Assembly: GCA_013396995.1 (NCBI GenBank)
Contig: VWZP01010941.1
Location: 1,173,074 to 1,237,073 of the forward strand
Direction: 5' to 3'
DNA: 64,000 nt
Origin: Dicaeum eximium
Lineage: Eukaryota > Chordata > Aves > Passeriformes > Dicaeidae
Shown in pieces: positions 1 through 12,530 of the stretch. A program made the translations under genes and the position numbers. Position 1 is the first letter of the stretch, and each line of letters starts with the position of its first letter. The notes beneath the pieces were generated by a model, which was given only the letters and a program-made list of their open reading frames with translations, was not told the origin of the DNA and searched no databases.

Positions 1-459
1 TCAACCACTGCCACCTACATTATTTAGAAGGATAAATTGAGACTGTAGCATAAGCCTATATGTCATGGGGAAAAATGAACTTCCCTGGGTTCTGCCATAT
101 AATAAAAATGATGTACAGAGCCCTCCCTATTGTTGCATTAGGGCTGGAAATGAGGCTTCAGCTAGACAGAGAAAGCTCGTTAGCAAAAGTCTTTCCACCT
201 ACTAACAAAAGGACCTGCCAGCTTGCCTGGCCACAGCACTTTCTGGACACCCGCAGGCTGAAGTCTACAGAGCTCTGCTGCTTGATTCAGGGAGAAGAGT
301 GAATTTCTACATCCTGTCTGGGAAACACATCTTCAAGCAGACAGCAGCAAGATAGGCAGTGGAGCAGGACAAAGTTTCCCAGCATTGACAAGATACAGAG
401 ATTCAGAGAATCTAGAAATGGAAAAGACCTATTAGGTTCCCTCGTGCATCCCTGGGGAC

Positions 460-655
460 CAGGGCAGGATTGCTCCCTGTTGTAAATGTACTTGTCTTGT
501 GTCCAATCCCATTTCAAATGTGCCAAGTGATAGGTCTTTCACCACTTCCTCAAGGAATTGATGCCACTGCCTGGTTATGCTCTCTGTCAGGAAGATTTTC
601 TCAGAACTCACCATATATTACCCCCCAATTGTAATTTCTGCTCATCATTCCTTGG
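460..655 (-). repeat. Ancient CR1/L3-type LINE fragment, antisense
   Basis: The plus strand reads like the reverse complement of the 3' part of old amniote CR1 elements. It has gggcaggattgctccct, then ccatttcaaatgtgccaag, a ttcaccacttcct block, and ctgtcaggaag followed by a T-rich run. These occur in the order expected for an antisense copy. The divergence is high and there is no intact reading frame. Edges are approximate. Confidence 0.65.
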
Positions 656-965
656 GCATGCATGTGCTGCAGAGCTCATTCCAAGTGCTTGCATCAAGCT
701 TGTCTGGGAAAAGGTGTGTGTTGCAAAATATACCCAAACTTAATAAAAAACCCAATTGGCTGGGCTGGAAGCAGAGCCAGCTTCAAGTGATAGTAGTGTC
801 TGCCTAGGAAAAAAGTAAGATCCCTAGATAATTCTGCCATAAACACAGACCTTTTTATATGACCCTTTTAGCCATTTAATACATATCACTGGTATTTTTT
901 TTTACCATTTATACTCATGATTACCATGCCTCTTAAATGTCAATCAAACTATTTTTTATCTTTAG

Positions 966-1008
966 GGACCTCAATAGCAGAAAGAAAAGAGAGAATGAAG
1001 AAAATGAG
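966..1008 (+). other. Possible 43-nt antisense exon
   Basis: On the plus strand a T-rich tract ends in atctttag, followed by 43 purine-rich nt and then a consensus donor gag|gtgagt. Two of the three frames are open; one reads DLNSRKKRENEENE, which I do not recognise. The length is not a multiple of three. It could be part of an antisense non-coding transcript, or chance splice-like sequence in an intron. Confidence 0.2.
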
Positions 1009-4000
1009 GTGAGTTTCAAAAGCAATGCTTTTACTGCCTGTCAACACAGACCAATTTCTAGAATCATACTATAAACATGCAACGTGTCAGCAACTGCCTA
1101 CAAACTGCTCAGGGACATTGGGCAAGGGGCTGAGTTTGTCTGGGTTGGCATAACTATTCAAATTACGGTGTGTCAGGAGGAAGACAAGAACCCAGAGCAG
1201 AAGGAAGTTAATGCAAACCTTTCATATGAAACAGAAAGCAAATAGGTCCTGCAATAAATCATCGTTAGACAAACATACAGATCCTGCAGCATAACTGACA
1301 GCCAGCAGAAACCGGAAGGATCATGGTAAACTGACTGCAGTCAGCAGGGCTGTAGGGGTTTTCCTGAAGGACAACCTACAACTAAGTGATGGATCCAGGA
1401 AAGTGTAGGGTGTCTCAGAGTACAAAGATTTACGAATAAAGTTAAGAAGCTCAGAGATTTCTGGAATCTGAAAGCTGGAGCATATGTGCATCTGAGACTT
1501 GGGAAAAAACTTCCTATAAAATGCTCTTAGCCCTAGTTCAGTGATCCCAGAGAAAGAAAGACACCATCTCTTGGAGGGTTCATGTCTAGGCTGGACAGGA
1601 CACACAGAGTATAGGAAAGTTAAAGGCTGAGTTCTGAGTAGCATCTTTCCCTGAAATTCATGGAAGCTGCATCCAAAGACGCTCAAAAGCGCAGTGCATT
1701 CTTTGCCTTGACAAGTGCAAAGGATCTGATTTCTATTCCTAGCCCTGTCAACATCTCATAATCTTCTGCGCCTCTGCAAACCAGGGCTAGGGAGGCTGAT
1801 TTACTTTTATTCATTACTTTGGGATTTATGTTGCATAAGTTGCTGAGTGAGGTCTTGTTCACACAGGATGTTACTGCAGACTTCCCACACGGACTCCCCC
1901 AGTGCTCCCGTGCCAGGTGCCTTGTTCCCATTAGCATGGCCGAGTCCTGATGTACAGTCAGACAGCAGAGCTTCTGTGGTGCATGGGGACCATCTACCAC
2001 CAGGACATGGATACAAAGGAGCAGCAAACACCTTGTTTGGGAGCTCGGGGGGCTCTGCAGCAGCAAGTGCACAACAGAGTGAAACCAGTCCCTGCTGAGC
2101 ACCACTTGACCCCCGCTGCTCCTCCGCAGCAGGGCTCCAGAGGAAGAGGGGAACAATTCCTCACCACACTGCCATGTCACGTCAGTCTTGCTTGTGCCTC
2201 AGACCTGCTCCTGATAACACATCTCAGCTTATCAGAGAGCTGACAGCTCCTGAGAAAAACCCCTGGCTGCTCTCCAGTGCCAGGGAGAACGATGACAAGG
2301 AAGGGTTTTCTAGGGCTGAGGGCAGGAGTTAGCCCTGCTGACTGACATGCATTCCTTACTTTATATTCCTTATTCCTCTTTATTCTGTGCTGGTATCTCC
2401 TTGCCAGACTCTCCCTTTCCTCTCCTAGCTTTTCTTTTCCTCTTTAACTTGGGCAGAGACAACAACCCTGTTAGCAGCTTTCCAAGATACTTATCTATTC
2501 AAATATACTTATGCTCAGACAGAATCATTAGTTGCAGTGACAGTGGTTAAAAGAAGCATTTTAAAAGTGCCCTGCACAGAGAAAGCATGGGGAAGGCAGA
2601 TCCTGATAAGGGAAGCTTTTTGGCAGTGCTGGGTACTGTTGTGCCATGGAGGGCTTGTCACTCTCTTCTCCAGGTGACAACCCAAAGGTAAAAGGCTCTG
2701 AGCTGCCATACAAATTGATCTCTCAGAAATCCTGCTCCATCGCTTATTGGGAGCTTGTGCTCTCTTCTCCCAGAGAGCACTGCAGGGAGCGAAACACCAC
2801 AGCTCCTGGGGCAGTGCTTTTCCGTATCAATTCAGGTCTGAGCTCCATCCCCAGCAGTGGGAACAGCTCTTTTCCTCTATCAGGGCATTCACAGCCTCAG
2901 TCCTCTGGGCTCATAGCGGGGGAACTGACTTTTTTGCCCTGGTTATAAAATCAGACATGGAATTAAATGCTCCTCTAAGTACCCAAGAGTCAGAGAAACC
3001 AGGCTGCAGACGCAGCACTCATCTAAGGAAAGGACTTGCAATGCAGATGTGATGAACCCAGCTTCCTGACCAGGGCCCATCCTCTCAGCAAAGAGGTAAA
3101 TTTAGGCCACCTACACACTAGAGCACATGGCTATCCTAAAATCCTCTCTTTTCTTTCCCCCTCGTTCCCATTAGCTTCCTCCACATAAATACTACCTGAC
3201 TTCTATTCCAGCAGTATTCTTAGCACCCTCTTCAGCCAGTTCCCTCTTCAACAAGTGCTCAGGTGTGGGTCTCAAAGCCTTTTGCTAAAAATTTCCTCCT
3301 AGGAAAGGAGAATTTCTCTAATAAAATCCAGAGAGCTGTGCAGCAGGGTCAGAGACAATCCCAGAGCAAATAAGGACTCATAAATGTGAATATGGTGGAC
3401 AAAGAAATAGTGTGAAGCCCTGACAATGGGAGAGTTGGACTCTGACATCCTGGCTGCTGCCTGAGATAACAAACACTTGCTGTGGGAGCTGTGAAAAAAC
3501 ACCAAACCATGTGAGAGTCACTAAAAATGAAAATAAGAATTTCCTATATTCACCGTTTTTGGTAATTTATAACAGCAGCATCTCCCAGCTGTTATAGAGG
3601 ATTGTACCTAGGCTCCACAAGCTACTGGCACTGCCAAATATGCAAAACAAGGTAACTACAAATGTATTTTCATTGTTAGTGTTCATTATGGTTATTATGC
3701 CTGCGAGGATGGGGATTGGCATACAAGGGGCCTGTTCTGGATGGCAGCACTGCTGAGAAATCACTCTCCTGAGCACCAAAGGCAGCTGCTGATAGTACCT
3801 GACTGCTGCCAGGAGCTGGACTTGGGCAGAGAGGGAGGAAAGGAGACCCAACATTCTCGGTGGCGTAAGGCCTCCTCTTAGGCAGAATTTCATGATGCTC
3901 TGATCTCTCACTAGCAGGTACAAATCTCAGGGGACTCTGTCTCAGAAGCAAAACTACAGCACTGTCAAAAGCACAGTAACACCTCTGTGTGCTTCTAAAG

Positions 4001-4067
4001 GGACATGAGTCAATCTGAATGTGACAGTAAAAAAATGGCATTACAAGCATTTCCAGGCACTACCCCA

Positions 4068-4068
4068 N
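4068..4068. other. Undetermined base (n)
   Basis: A single n interrupts the sequence within taccccanct. It is an assembly or base-call ambiguity in intron sequence with no effect on any called feature. Confidence 0.99.
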
Positions 4069-5588
4069 CTTTCTTTTGGTGACTGGAAAAGCTCAAGAAA
4101 CAGAAAGAAAATCCTATAATACACAAAGTACAACCAAATGTACAAACACATACTCAAAAAGAGACAGCAAAATTCTTTTAGCTTCCTCTAATCTCTTTGG
4201 ATAGCTTTACGCTCCAGCTCGCAGGATAGCGTTGAAATAATGGAGCTATATTTAAACCAGTTCACTTGGGATGGAAAAGGTTTAGCTACAGCTATACAGA
4301 AGTCGGGGTGGGTGTTTACCTGGCTTCCCAGACAGCTTCTGACACCCAAGTGAGCTGATCTAAAGTTAATTCAGACAGACCTCTGCTACGCTGACGTCTG
4401 CAAGGAAGAAATACTCTTATGTATAGGAACCTCTGATATTTCCTGTGGTGACAGAAAAGTAACAAATAAATCTGACTGGAAAGGGATAATGCCTGAGATG
4501 ATGATATTTCTTTACCTCCTCATGTGTATCCAATATAGTGCCTGCTCAGTCCAGCACCCACTAGAAACACAACTGCATTCTGCTCTCTCTTACAGGCCAG
4601 AGCAGGAAAACGCAGCCAGGTTTCACAAAAGGTTCAGTGAGTTAAATTGCAGAGAAATTCTGGAAATGAACATCTTCTATTCTACTTTCAAAATATAAAT
4701 GGGGCAGAACTTGCTTAAACATGGATTTGCTGATACTATCTGTGGGTCACCTTAAGAAGCCAGCTCTTGTTTAATCTGACAGGCATTTGCCAGCTCTGTG
4801 TCTTTCTGATGAACAAACAGTAGTTTCAAGATTAAATTACTATCTGGGGCAGTCCCAGAGGGGTAAAGAGTGAAGCTACAAATGGAAATTCTGAATTATG
4901 GATTGGAGTTCCTCCCATTTCAGGGAAGCCAGAGATGTCTTGGACAGAAAGGACCAAATATGTGTGGGTAAGGTCAAAAGAGTTTGTTTAGAGATAAAAA
5001 TCTCTTCCTGTTTGGAGGGGTGCATGGTAGAATATCTCAGGTCATCCTCTGTCTAACCATGTGCTGTTCCCTCCAGATGGGTTTGCTGCCACTCTGACAG
5101 AAATGTCTTGGATACCAGCCCAAGAACTCCAGATACACAACTCCTAGGGACACAGTCACAGCAGCAATGAAATGAAACCAAAACCACCCCTTCCTCCCAA
5201 ACACAATTACCAAAAGGGTTCATTAAGAGTAATTAGTTCACCCTTCCTTTCAGACCAAATTAATGGATTCCAAAGCATCAAACTTACCTTAATGAGGAAC
5301 AAGAGTGCAGCTGGGTATAGAACATGGCAGAACAGTCACTTCTACATGGACACAACCTCACCATCATAAAAGTACTTTCATCTAATCTGTTGTTATCTTT
5401 AGAAATTCAATGACCTCCATTTTAAATAAAAGGCATCAGGCTGACAGAAATCCTCTAGGAGAAGCCAGAGAGCAGCACGTGGCTTCTGTTTGCTCTCACA
5501 GAAATGTCATATTTGACATTCAAACAGGACACATATATTTTAAATAATGTCAAGAACACTCTTAAAATACCTCATCAAGACTCAAACA

Positions 5589-5615
5589 GGGGTGGGAAGG
5601 GAGTGGGGGTGCGGG
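5589..5615 (+). other. G-quadruplex-type motif
   Basis: Five runs of three to five G (ggggtggg, aaggg, agtggggg, tgcggg) are separated by loops of one to three nt. This satisfies the canonical G3+ with N1-7 pattern. The G-rich strand is the plus strand, which is not the PTPRF RNA strand, so any structure would form in DNA or in an antisense RNA. Confidence 0.6.
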
Positions 5616-5727
5616 AAACGTATGTTTTATGAGATGGATGGTTCTTTCCACAGAGATGCCATCGGTTCCCAAGCAGGACGTATGGAGCATCCATGTGGTT
5701 CTGGTGCTGAGTCACTAATGTCATCAG

Positions 5728-5818
5728 CTAGGACGGGCATGCAGCAAAGCGTGCGGGGTGGCCCTGGGATGGCTGCACACTCAGCGTGCTCGGCCGGGAG
5801 CTCGGAGCGCATGGCGAG
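5728..5818. other. Small CpG cluster
   Basis: About nine CpG dinucleotides fall in roughly 90 nt (acgggc, gcgtgcggg, gcgtgc, tcggccggg, tcggagcgc, ggcgag), in a region that otherwise has about one per 100 nt. It lies just right of the 5.6-kb G-run motif. It is too short to be called a CpG island. Confidence 0.4.
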
Positions 5819-6143
5819 TTAGCATTCCATCTGTCACTTCATTTTAGCGTTTGCAGTAGAAATAGGAGATGAAGAAATAGTTTTAAGGAGTTTTTAACAT
5901 CACAGCTGTCAATCTCCAGTGTTCCAAAGGGAGGAATGACAGAGATGTAAGCCCATTCATATAGAAATAAGGTTTGCAGTCTTCTTCCCTGACCCAGATT
6001 TGCTACAAAGGCAACTTAATGCAAATACGTATCGAATAGCAATTCACATTTACTCTAAAATCACTTAACAGGAGCTGAAAACATTAACCCCCAGCAACAG
6101 AACCAGTTCCAAGAGTAAGATTATTAACGTCCAGCAGTGATTC

Positions 6144-6179
6144 AGGGAAAAGGGGGAGGAAAAGGGAGAAGGGGGAAAA
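6144..6179 (+). repeat. Homopurine tract with G-run motif
   Basis: Thirty-six consecutive purines contain four G runs: ggg at 6145, ggggg at 6152, ggg at 6164 and ggggg at 6171. Loops of 4, 7 and 4 nt fit the G-quadruplex pattern. The mirror-like purine run could also favour triplex DNA. Confidence 0.55.
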
Positions 6180-7163
6180 CTGAACTAACAGGTTGTGTTG
6201 ATTTATAGGTAGTAGTCATTCTGTCAAGAAATCCAGAGGTCAATCATGAGGGGTAACCAAAATCACAAGAGAATTCAGAGGGGCCTTAGCACGTAATGCT
6301 GATTAACATGCTAAAGTTAATCTAAAGAGACAGCTTTGAGTGTTTAGGCTAGAAAAAACAACACTCCAATTGGAAAGTCATTACTGCTGCACACAGGCTG
6401 TGAAAACTACTACAGGGACTGTGCACCAGACTGGGCTGGGCTGTCAAACCAGGGGTGGGTTTAATTAATGAGGGCTTAAACAGCCAGATATGCTTCTGAT
6501 TTATCTATTTAAATCAAACCTTAATGATGCAAAACAACATTGGAATGTCCAGCTCAGAAAGGGGGGTCTGGGTCAGTGGTTCTCTACTATGCCATCACAT
6601 TAGAGGGTGAGTGCACTTAAAAGAGAAACATGAAGAACACAAAGGTGCTCCTTATCCCAGAGTCGTATTTGCTCAACCTTTTAAGAATTTTTCTCCTTCC
6701 ATTTAGAGTTTCATGACCATCAGCAGCAGCACAGAAGAATTTGACTATTCTCTTGTGAAAATGTTACCTCTACACACTTACACCAAAGCAATGCATCTAA
6801 AACCCCCGAGACAAAAGACCTCAGAAGGTCACAACTGTGTGGGAAGTTCAGAGACTTTCAGGAGCTGCAAGAGATGTCAACTCTCCTGTGGTGGAGGCTG
6901 GGAGCATTTCCCAAACTTTTGCAAACTTTCCCTTGAATAACCCCCTTTCAACAGTGCAAAATTGCAATGGATGAGTCTACAAGAAATCACGCTAAAACCC
7001 AACTGAAAAAAACACACTAGTGGGAGAGTGCAGATGAGCGAGAGCACTGGCAGAGTTAGGGCTGAGAGTAAAAGCTGGAGATGAGAAACACCGGAGGAAA
7101 AGGGACAAGGCAGACAGGAGATGGAGTGACGTGACAACTGGAGGCACATTTCAGCATTCTTAC

Positions 7164-7181
7164 CTCTGATCGGTGTACCAC
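7164..7181 (-). CDS. PTPRF: PTPRF mini-exon A (18-nt microexon, Ig2 insert GGTPIR)
   Basis: An 18-nt microexon on the minus strand, flanked by acceptor ttacctcaccag and donor gtaagaat. With the G left over from the 14.7-kb exon it reads Gly-Gly-Thr-Pro-Ile-Arg and leaves one G for the next exon. Inclusion therefore changes LRS-G into LRS-GGTPIR-G without shifting frame. This is mini-exon A of LAR-type phosphatases: PTPRD has ESIGGTPIR and PTPRS has ETFESTPIR at the same site in Ig2. In the family, mini-exon use changes the geometry of Ig2 and selects among postsynaptic ligands such as the IL1RAPL1/IL-1RAcP and Slitrk classes; which partners apply to this bird isoform is inference. The exon is on the same strand as the Ig2 exon, in the right order and phase, about 7.5 kb downstream. 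I did not see a separate 9-nt ESI-type microexon, but such a short exon could easily be missed. Confidence 0.87.
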
Positions 7182-7230
7182 CTGGTGAGGTAATTTGAAT
7201 GCAAATAAGATTAGAGAGAAGCATTAGTAC
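7182..7230 (-). promoter_or_regulatory. PTPRF: 3' splice-site region of the PTPRF microexon
   Basis: On the minus strand a near-consensus branch site, TACTAAT, lies at 7223-7229, with its branch adenosine about 43 nt before the exon. It is followed by a mixed pyrimidine stretch (cttctctctaatctta) and the acceptor caccag. The tract nearest the exon is weak and contains adenines. Two TGC triplets in pyrimidine-rich context (7221-7223 and 7201-7203) sit about 40 and 20 nt upstream of the exon. Intronic UGC motifs just upstream of the acceptor are the known signature of microexons activated by the neural factor SRRM4 (nSR100). The sequence elements are visible; SRRM4 control is inferred. Confidence 0.6.
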
Positions 7231-10200
7231 AAAGAGGAAAGGAAGAAAATTATAACTAAAAAGCAGAAAGTTTTTTTAAAGCTAGAATTTGTATTAGCGC
7301 GACAGGAATAAACAAAAAGAAACTGATGTGCAATAAAAGTCAGAGTGACACTCTCAGGAGGTTAGTAAAGCTTATTGCTTTCAGGAGTGCAGCATCCAGC
7401 CCTGCATCTTGGCATTAAAACCCCCACCCTCAGGAACAGGGGCCAAACTCAGCTGCCAAGGTGGCACTGCTGGCTGGCCTCACCACTCGCATTCACCCAC
7501 ACCACTGTTCAAGCAGTTGAGATGGAGGACACCTCGGGGAGATGGTGCAGTGCCCCTTCATTCCTCATACAGAACAAGGAGGGTGTGTCCTGGGGCTGGG
7601 TGGCTGTGAGTGTGCTGGGCAGGAGGGGTGGAAGCGCATGGCTGCGGGCACTCGGTGCAATTTGGCTTTGAGGTTAGAATGACCAGTGGGACAAAATCTG
7701 CTCACTTAAAGACATTAAACTAAGAGGAAAGTGCAATAAATCAGTTTTGAGTCATTCTCCACATTCGTATAACCCTTGCATCAGGTTCCCTCTGGCAAAG
7801 AAATTGGTGTCATGCAGAATTAACTTTACATACAGAAATATTTTGAAATGAAGTGGTTTCTGGTAATGTAACAATGGCACGCTAGCCAGACCTCTGTTGT
7901 TCCTGTCTAATTTGGATGTTTGCAGAAGAAAGGAATCCCTACCCTCTTTATAAGGCACTGGAGATAATTTTACATGCTGTAATGAAGAGTATCTTATAAG
8001 GAGGGCTTCTCTGGGAATAAGGTTAAATTATCCTGTTGCAACAATCTATAAAGGTTCATTTTATGAGGTCAAGGTATTTAGCAAGTGGAGGCTCCACTGG
8101 TCACTGTCTTGGGTTCAGTGTACAATCAATACTGAAGCATGATGAAGAAGCTCCAGCTGGGCAAATTGGAAGGGAACCCTTCTAATCCCCACTTTTGTCC
8201 CCTTGGTCTTAATTTGCACATATGAAGGCTGTTAGTATAAGGGAGAGATTCATGCAAATTTAATCTGTAGGCAGTTCATGGTATGTGTTGGTTTTATGCA
8301 GATTTGTAGGATCTGAATACCAAGCACTTACCAAAGAAAACTGAGGAGTTTAAACAGACAGAAAAATAGGGTTAAACAGGACACAGTGTGTCAAATCATG
8401 TTCAGTGTATTGATTAATAAATACCAGTATGCATACAAGAGTGTCGTGTATCTCAGATTTACAGCTCATTCCATTATCCACAACAATGATCACCCAATGG
8501 GAAAGAAAGAAAAGAATTTCTGTAAATACAAAGAAGGCATATTTTAAGCACATTTAACTTGCCTCTTAAAAAGTAATTACAATATTTATATTTATCCTTT
8601 TTCTTTTGTAACTACCCTTCCTTTAGGCAGAGTCCCTTTTTTGAAGCAGGAGTGCAATTCAAACTACTCATTTTAGCATTTTCCTCTGCCAAGATGACAT
8701 TATCCCATTTTAACTTTATGTCTCGTTACATTTTCTGATGCCTTCTATCCAGAGATGATTGGAAGAGATGAAGCATCAGGAAAAATCTTGCAGAGACTGA
8801 AGTTGTGGGTAATCTCTCTCTTGGAATAATAATCTGCTGTTTACTTATGTATCTCAGTATGTATCTACTGCTACCATTAACAGAACAATTATACCCAGAG
8901 ATATTTGCATGGAATAGCACAGCCACGGAAAACAGGGTTATTTCTCTTTGCCTGTTTGGAAAGTTTGCCAAGTTATACTTTTGCCCTGTTTGGTCTAGGG
9001 CATTCCTGCTCTGGTGTACTGTGTGTTCCCCACCTCATCCCTTCCAATTTTCAGAGTTAAGAAAAGCATCACCACCATGTGTCATTTCTCATGAGAATGG
9101 TGCAACGACTTTGAGTACAAGCCCAAGGGGCCAAAAACAACACTTCCATATCTCTCATCTGGCTGAAATAGGGTTTGTTGCTCTGTCCTAGAACTGAAAA
9201 GATTTGCAGGAAATCTTTTTATCTACTCCCTGCAGAGGCTCAACCCTTTCTCTATTATGCAATTGTCTATACAGAGCTCTAGAAGCAACTGCATACTTGA
9301 AGCAGATTCCCTAAAATGTTAAATGTGGCCAGCTAATTTTTTTAATGAGTTAAATCCCAATCCTCCTGGCTTCTGAACGCAATCCAACCCTTGTGGGAGC
9401 AACAGAGAGGCTTGCTGTATTTACTGCAGTGTTTGTTCCATGTCTCTCTCACCTTTGCAAGGTTAAGACATTCACTTTTCACTCAGAGGACACCATTACA
9501 GAGTGTGCACAAGGTTTTTCAGTTGGACCCCAAGTTTCCTCCTCCAGAAGGGAAAAAATACAAGTTCCCATTATTCTTCACATCGTATGATGATTCATCT
9601 GTGGCTGTTGTCCTTTTAGGGTGTCCCTCAAAGGGACAAATCAGAGCACACAGGCCACAGAGTGCCAATGTAACAGAGCCCATCAAGTGATGGAGGTGTC
9701 ACCACTTATGGTTACTGAGGCCAACTTGTGCCCTGTGATCACCAGGCTGCTTTATGCAAAGGGCACCCCAAGATCAAACTTCCAACCCAATTCCTTGTGT
9801 TTGAAAGACTCATAAGGAAGGAGAATTTATCTCCTCTTCAAGACAACAGACACTGACTAAAACCCCCCATACATTCATCTCAGTCAGGAATGAGTGCCGA
9901 CCCTGATATTCTCTGTGTACTGGAAGCATCCAGTCAGTCACCCAAAGCAAGAAAAACCATTGGATGATACACTAGAAAACCCCCTGGGGTTATTTGTGTC
10001 AGCATTTCCCAGTGTGGAGAAGTTCTGCTGGAGAAGGGACATCACTCTGCTGACAAACTCACCACAGGCTTACTGACATACCACTTCCTTGTAGGAACCT
10101 AAATCACCAAAAAATCACTCCAAAGCAACATCAGCAGAGAAACCAAGGCTTCTGCTAGCTGCAAGTGAGCACCAGAGCAGTGCAACACTGAATCCCAGAG

Positions 10201-12404
10201 AACTCTGACAGTGCTTTTGGCTAATTCCTAGCATGGGTTATGGGGAAACTCTTTTCCAAAGTGACAGACTACTTGCCACCAGATGCCACAGGGAGTCTGA
10301 AGGTATCCCACAATTGCTGTGTGCACCTCACACAGAAAGACCCAGGTGTGCAGTTAGGTTCTTCCAGGAGACAAAATTTCAGATGTCAGCTGGCTGTTGT
10401 TGGCCACTATATTACTTCAACCCTTTTCCAGTCAGTCCTTTCTGAGACAGCATCCATCCTTGTGTGGGTTCCCTGATCCTTTGGGATTACCCAATCTCCA
10501 TTCTTCTAGGTTGTCCTCACATCTTGTCCCAAGTCAACACCTATCTGATGTCTGGACTTGAAGCTGTTCCTTGCTAAGAGCTGAACATCTGCTGGATACT
10601 GACTGCTGGGTAGTACCAGTGAAGCAGGATATGGACATCATGGCCACTTCACTGGGACAAAGAGGCACCACCTCTTTCTGCATGTTAGCTCTGTGCATGT
10701 TGGGTATTTCTTTTGTTTCCAGGTAAGTGGTGTTTCTATTGACAGGATCAAGCCTAAATGAAAATGCTTGCTGGTAACTCTGAGAGCCCAAATGCAGCAA
10801 GGTGATATGGTGAGCCAGTTCCCATTGCTTCTGTGTTAGAGGCACCTTCGCTTTTCCAGAGAGTGACTCAAGTCACCTGCAGAGTCCTCTCTAATACTTT
10901 ACTTGCAGTTAATTGCCTGAAAGTCGCACCAGGATCTAGGGCATGGTTCTGTAACTCAGTTAATTGAAAGTGATTAAAAGAGAATGATACTTTTTGTAAT
11001 ACCAAATTCTCTATTAGATGAAAGATAACGCTTTCTGAATTTCTGGAGTTTCCTTACATGGCAAAAACTTACGTTAACAGTCAGAATAGCTATTTATTCT
11101 AATTTGACATTTTGTTCATAGGTTTTCTGAAGAGCAAGGTGGAAGGGAAATTCTTCAGCTATGAAAATCACTGGAGACATTCAAGAGCTTTGAGAATATG
11201 AATTCAAACTGAGATGCTTTGAAGTCCTCAGGAGCTTCTGACCCAGGAATCTGTACAGAAGAACTGTAAAGCATCAGCACAATCTGATCTATACTGAGAG
11301 AGCTTCCACCACATCATTAACTGATTTTAAAACATGGTTAGAGGTGCAGCATTGACTCTGGCTGCCAGAACTCATGTGTGTCATCACTTGCAATACTACA
11401 GTGCCTGGACAGTTTTAAAATCAGTTCAGCCAAACAGATTTTAAATGTGTTAGCATGCTGGGGAGGTTTCTCAGCCCAGAGCTGGCCTTAGATCCTGCGT
11501 CACTGACTGAGAGGCAATGAGTGAAGCTACACACCCTGGGGGGAGAACAGGGAGTTGTCCTGAGTCACTGCACTTGCAGAACAGCAGCCTCCCCACAAGA
11601 GGTGGGAAGTATTAGCAAGATGAACAAGGGAGAATTTGCTACAACCAGCATGAGTCAGAGACCTTGCTTTTGCCTTGATCTAGGAAAATAGAGATGAAAC
11701 CCTGTATTTATCTGTGTTCTCATCTCCATAGCTGTTAGCCTCACATTTACCTGCAAAACTACCCAAGAACTGGACTTAAAACAGAATTAAGCTTTACTTG
11801 GGAAGAAAAACCTAAGCAATGGTAAGAGATAGTTAAAAAAGCCCTCCAAAAATAGAGTTATGCTGTCAGAAGGTGTAATAGGGAAAGTGCATGTACACAC
11901 ATATAATTACTAAATGAGGGAAAATAGGATACAAGGCAGATTTATAAACTGTCAGGTTTGCTGGGGTTAAAAAAGCCTACTATGGTGGCTTGGATGTCTT
12001 AAACCACAAACTTTAGTACCTTGACAGAAGATGAACAGAACTCCAGAAACTGATGTTCAGAGCCCCCTGGGGCACATGATCTGACTGCATGCAAGTTCAA
12101 AGTCCTGCCTGAAGCCCCCAGAGCACTGCCAGCCCACGTAACTGTGAGTGTCAGAAGAGAACACCTTTCCCAAACATGCTGCTTCTTTACCTCTAACTAT
12201 TTATACCATACTAGGAGCCTGAAGAACCAGAATCATCCCTCAACCCCCTCTTTACATCAGACTCCACAGCTGCTTTGACCTTCATGACCTATATTTCATA
12301 CATCTGAATACTAATATATTATGTACTCACTGAAGGTCGGACACTATATACACAGTATTGGGCTCACAATGTGCTGCAGCTATTTTAACTATATTACATC
12401 TGTC

Positions 12405-12530
12405 TCGCTTTTATTGGGTTTTAATTAAACGAAATTAAATGAGCGTATATTTAGATTGAGATAGTATAAACTGACATTCATGCAGATATGCCAGCCTGAC
12501 TATAAGATATGATCTTAATGGAGCAGAGAC
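12405..12530. promoter_or_regulatory. AT-rich candidate conserved non-coding block
   Basis: A block with taattaaac, aaattaaatgag and related homeodomain-type cores, with no repeat signature. It resembles conserved intronic enhancer sequence in composition only; no alignment was available. Confidence 0.2.

Larger units (their letters stand above)
1..7163 (-). other. PTPRF: PTPRF intron downstream of mini-exon A (partial)
   Basis: Intron entered after the microexon donor and running off the left edge of the window. I looked on the minus strand for the next expected exon, the end of Ig2 beginning GALQIE and containing KYECVA, and did not find it. The stretch holds an antisense CR1 fragment (about 460-655), a possible plus-strand exon (966-1008), a CpG cluster (about 5728-5818) and two G-run motifs (5589-5615, 6145-6175). 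One undetermined base is at 4068. No other gene was seen; the short open frames here have no recognisable domain. Confidence 0.75.

Noticed and set aside
1683..2180. Minus-strand open frame of 165 codons
   Set aside because: Low-complexity Ser/Leu/Cys-rich composition without family resemblance; overlapping open frames on the plus strand suggest a locally stop-poor, GC-richer patch.
7199..7206. Octamer atgcaaat next to the microexon
   Set aside because: The same octamer also occurs at 6019 and 8252; it is common in AT-rich introns and has no supporting context as a promoter.
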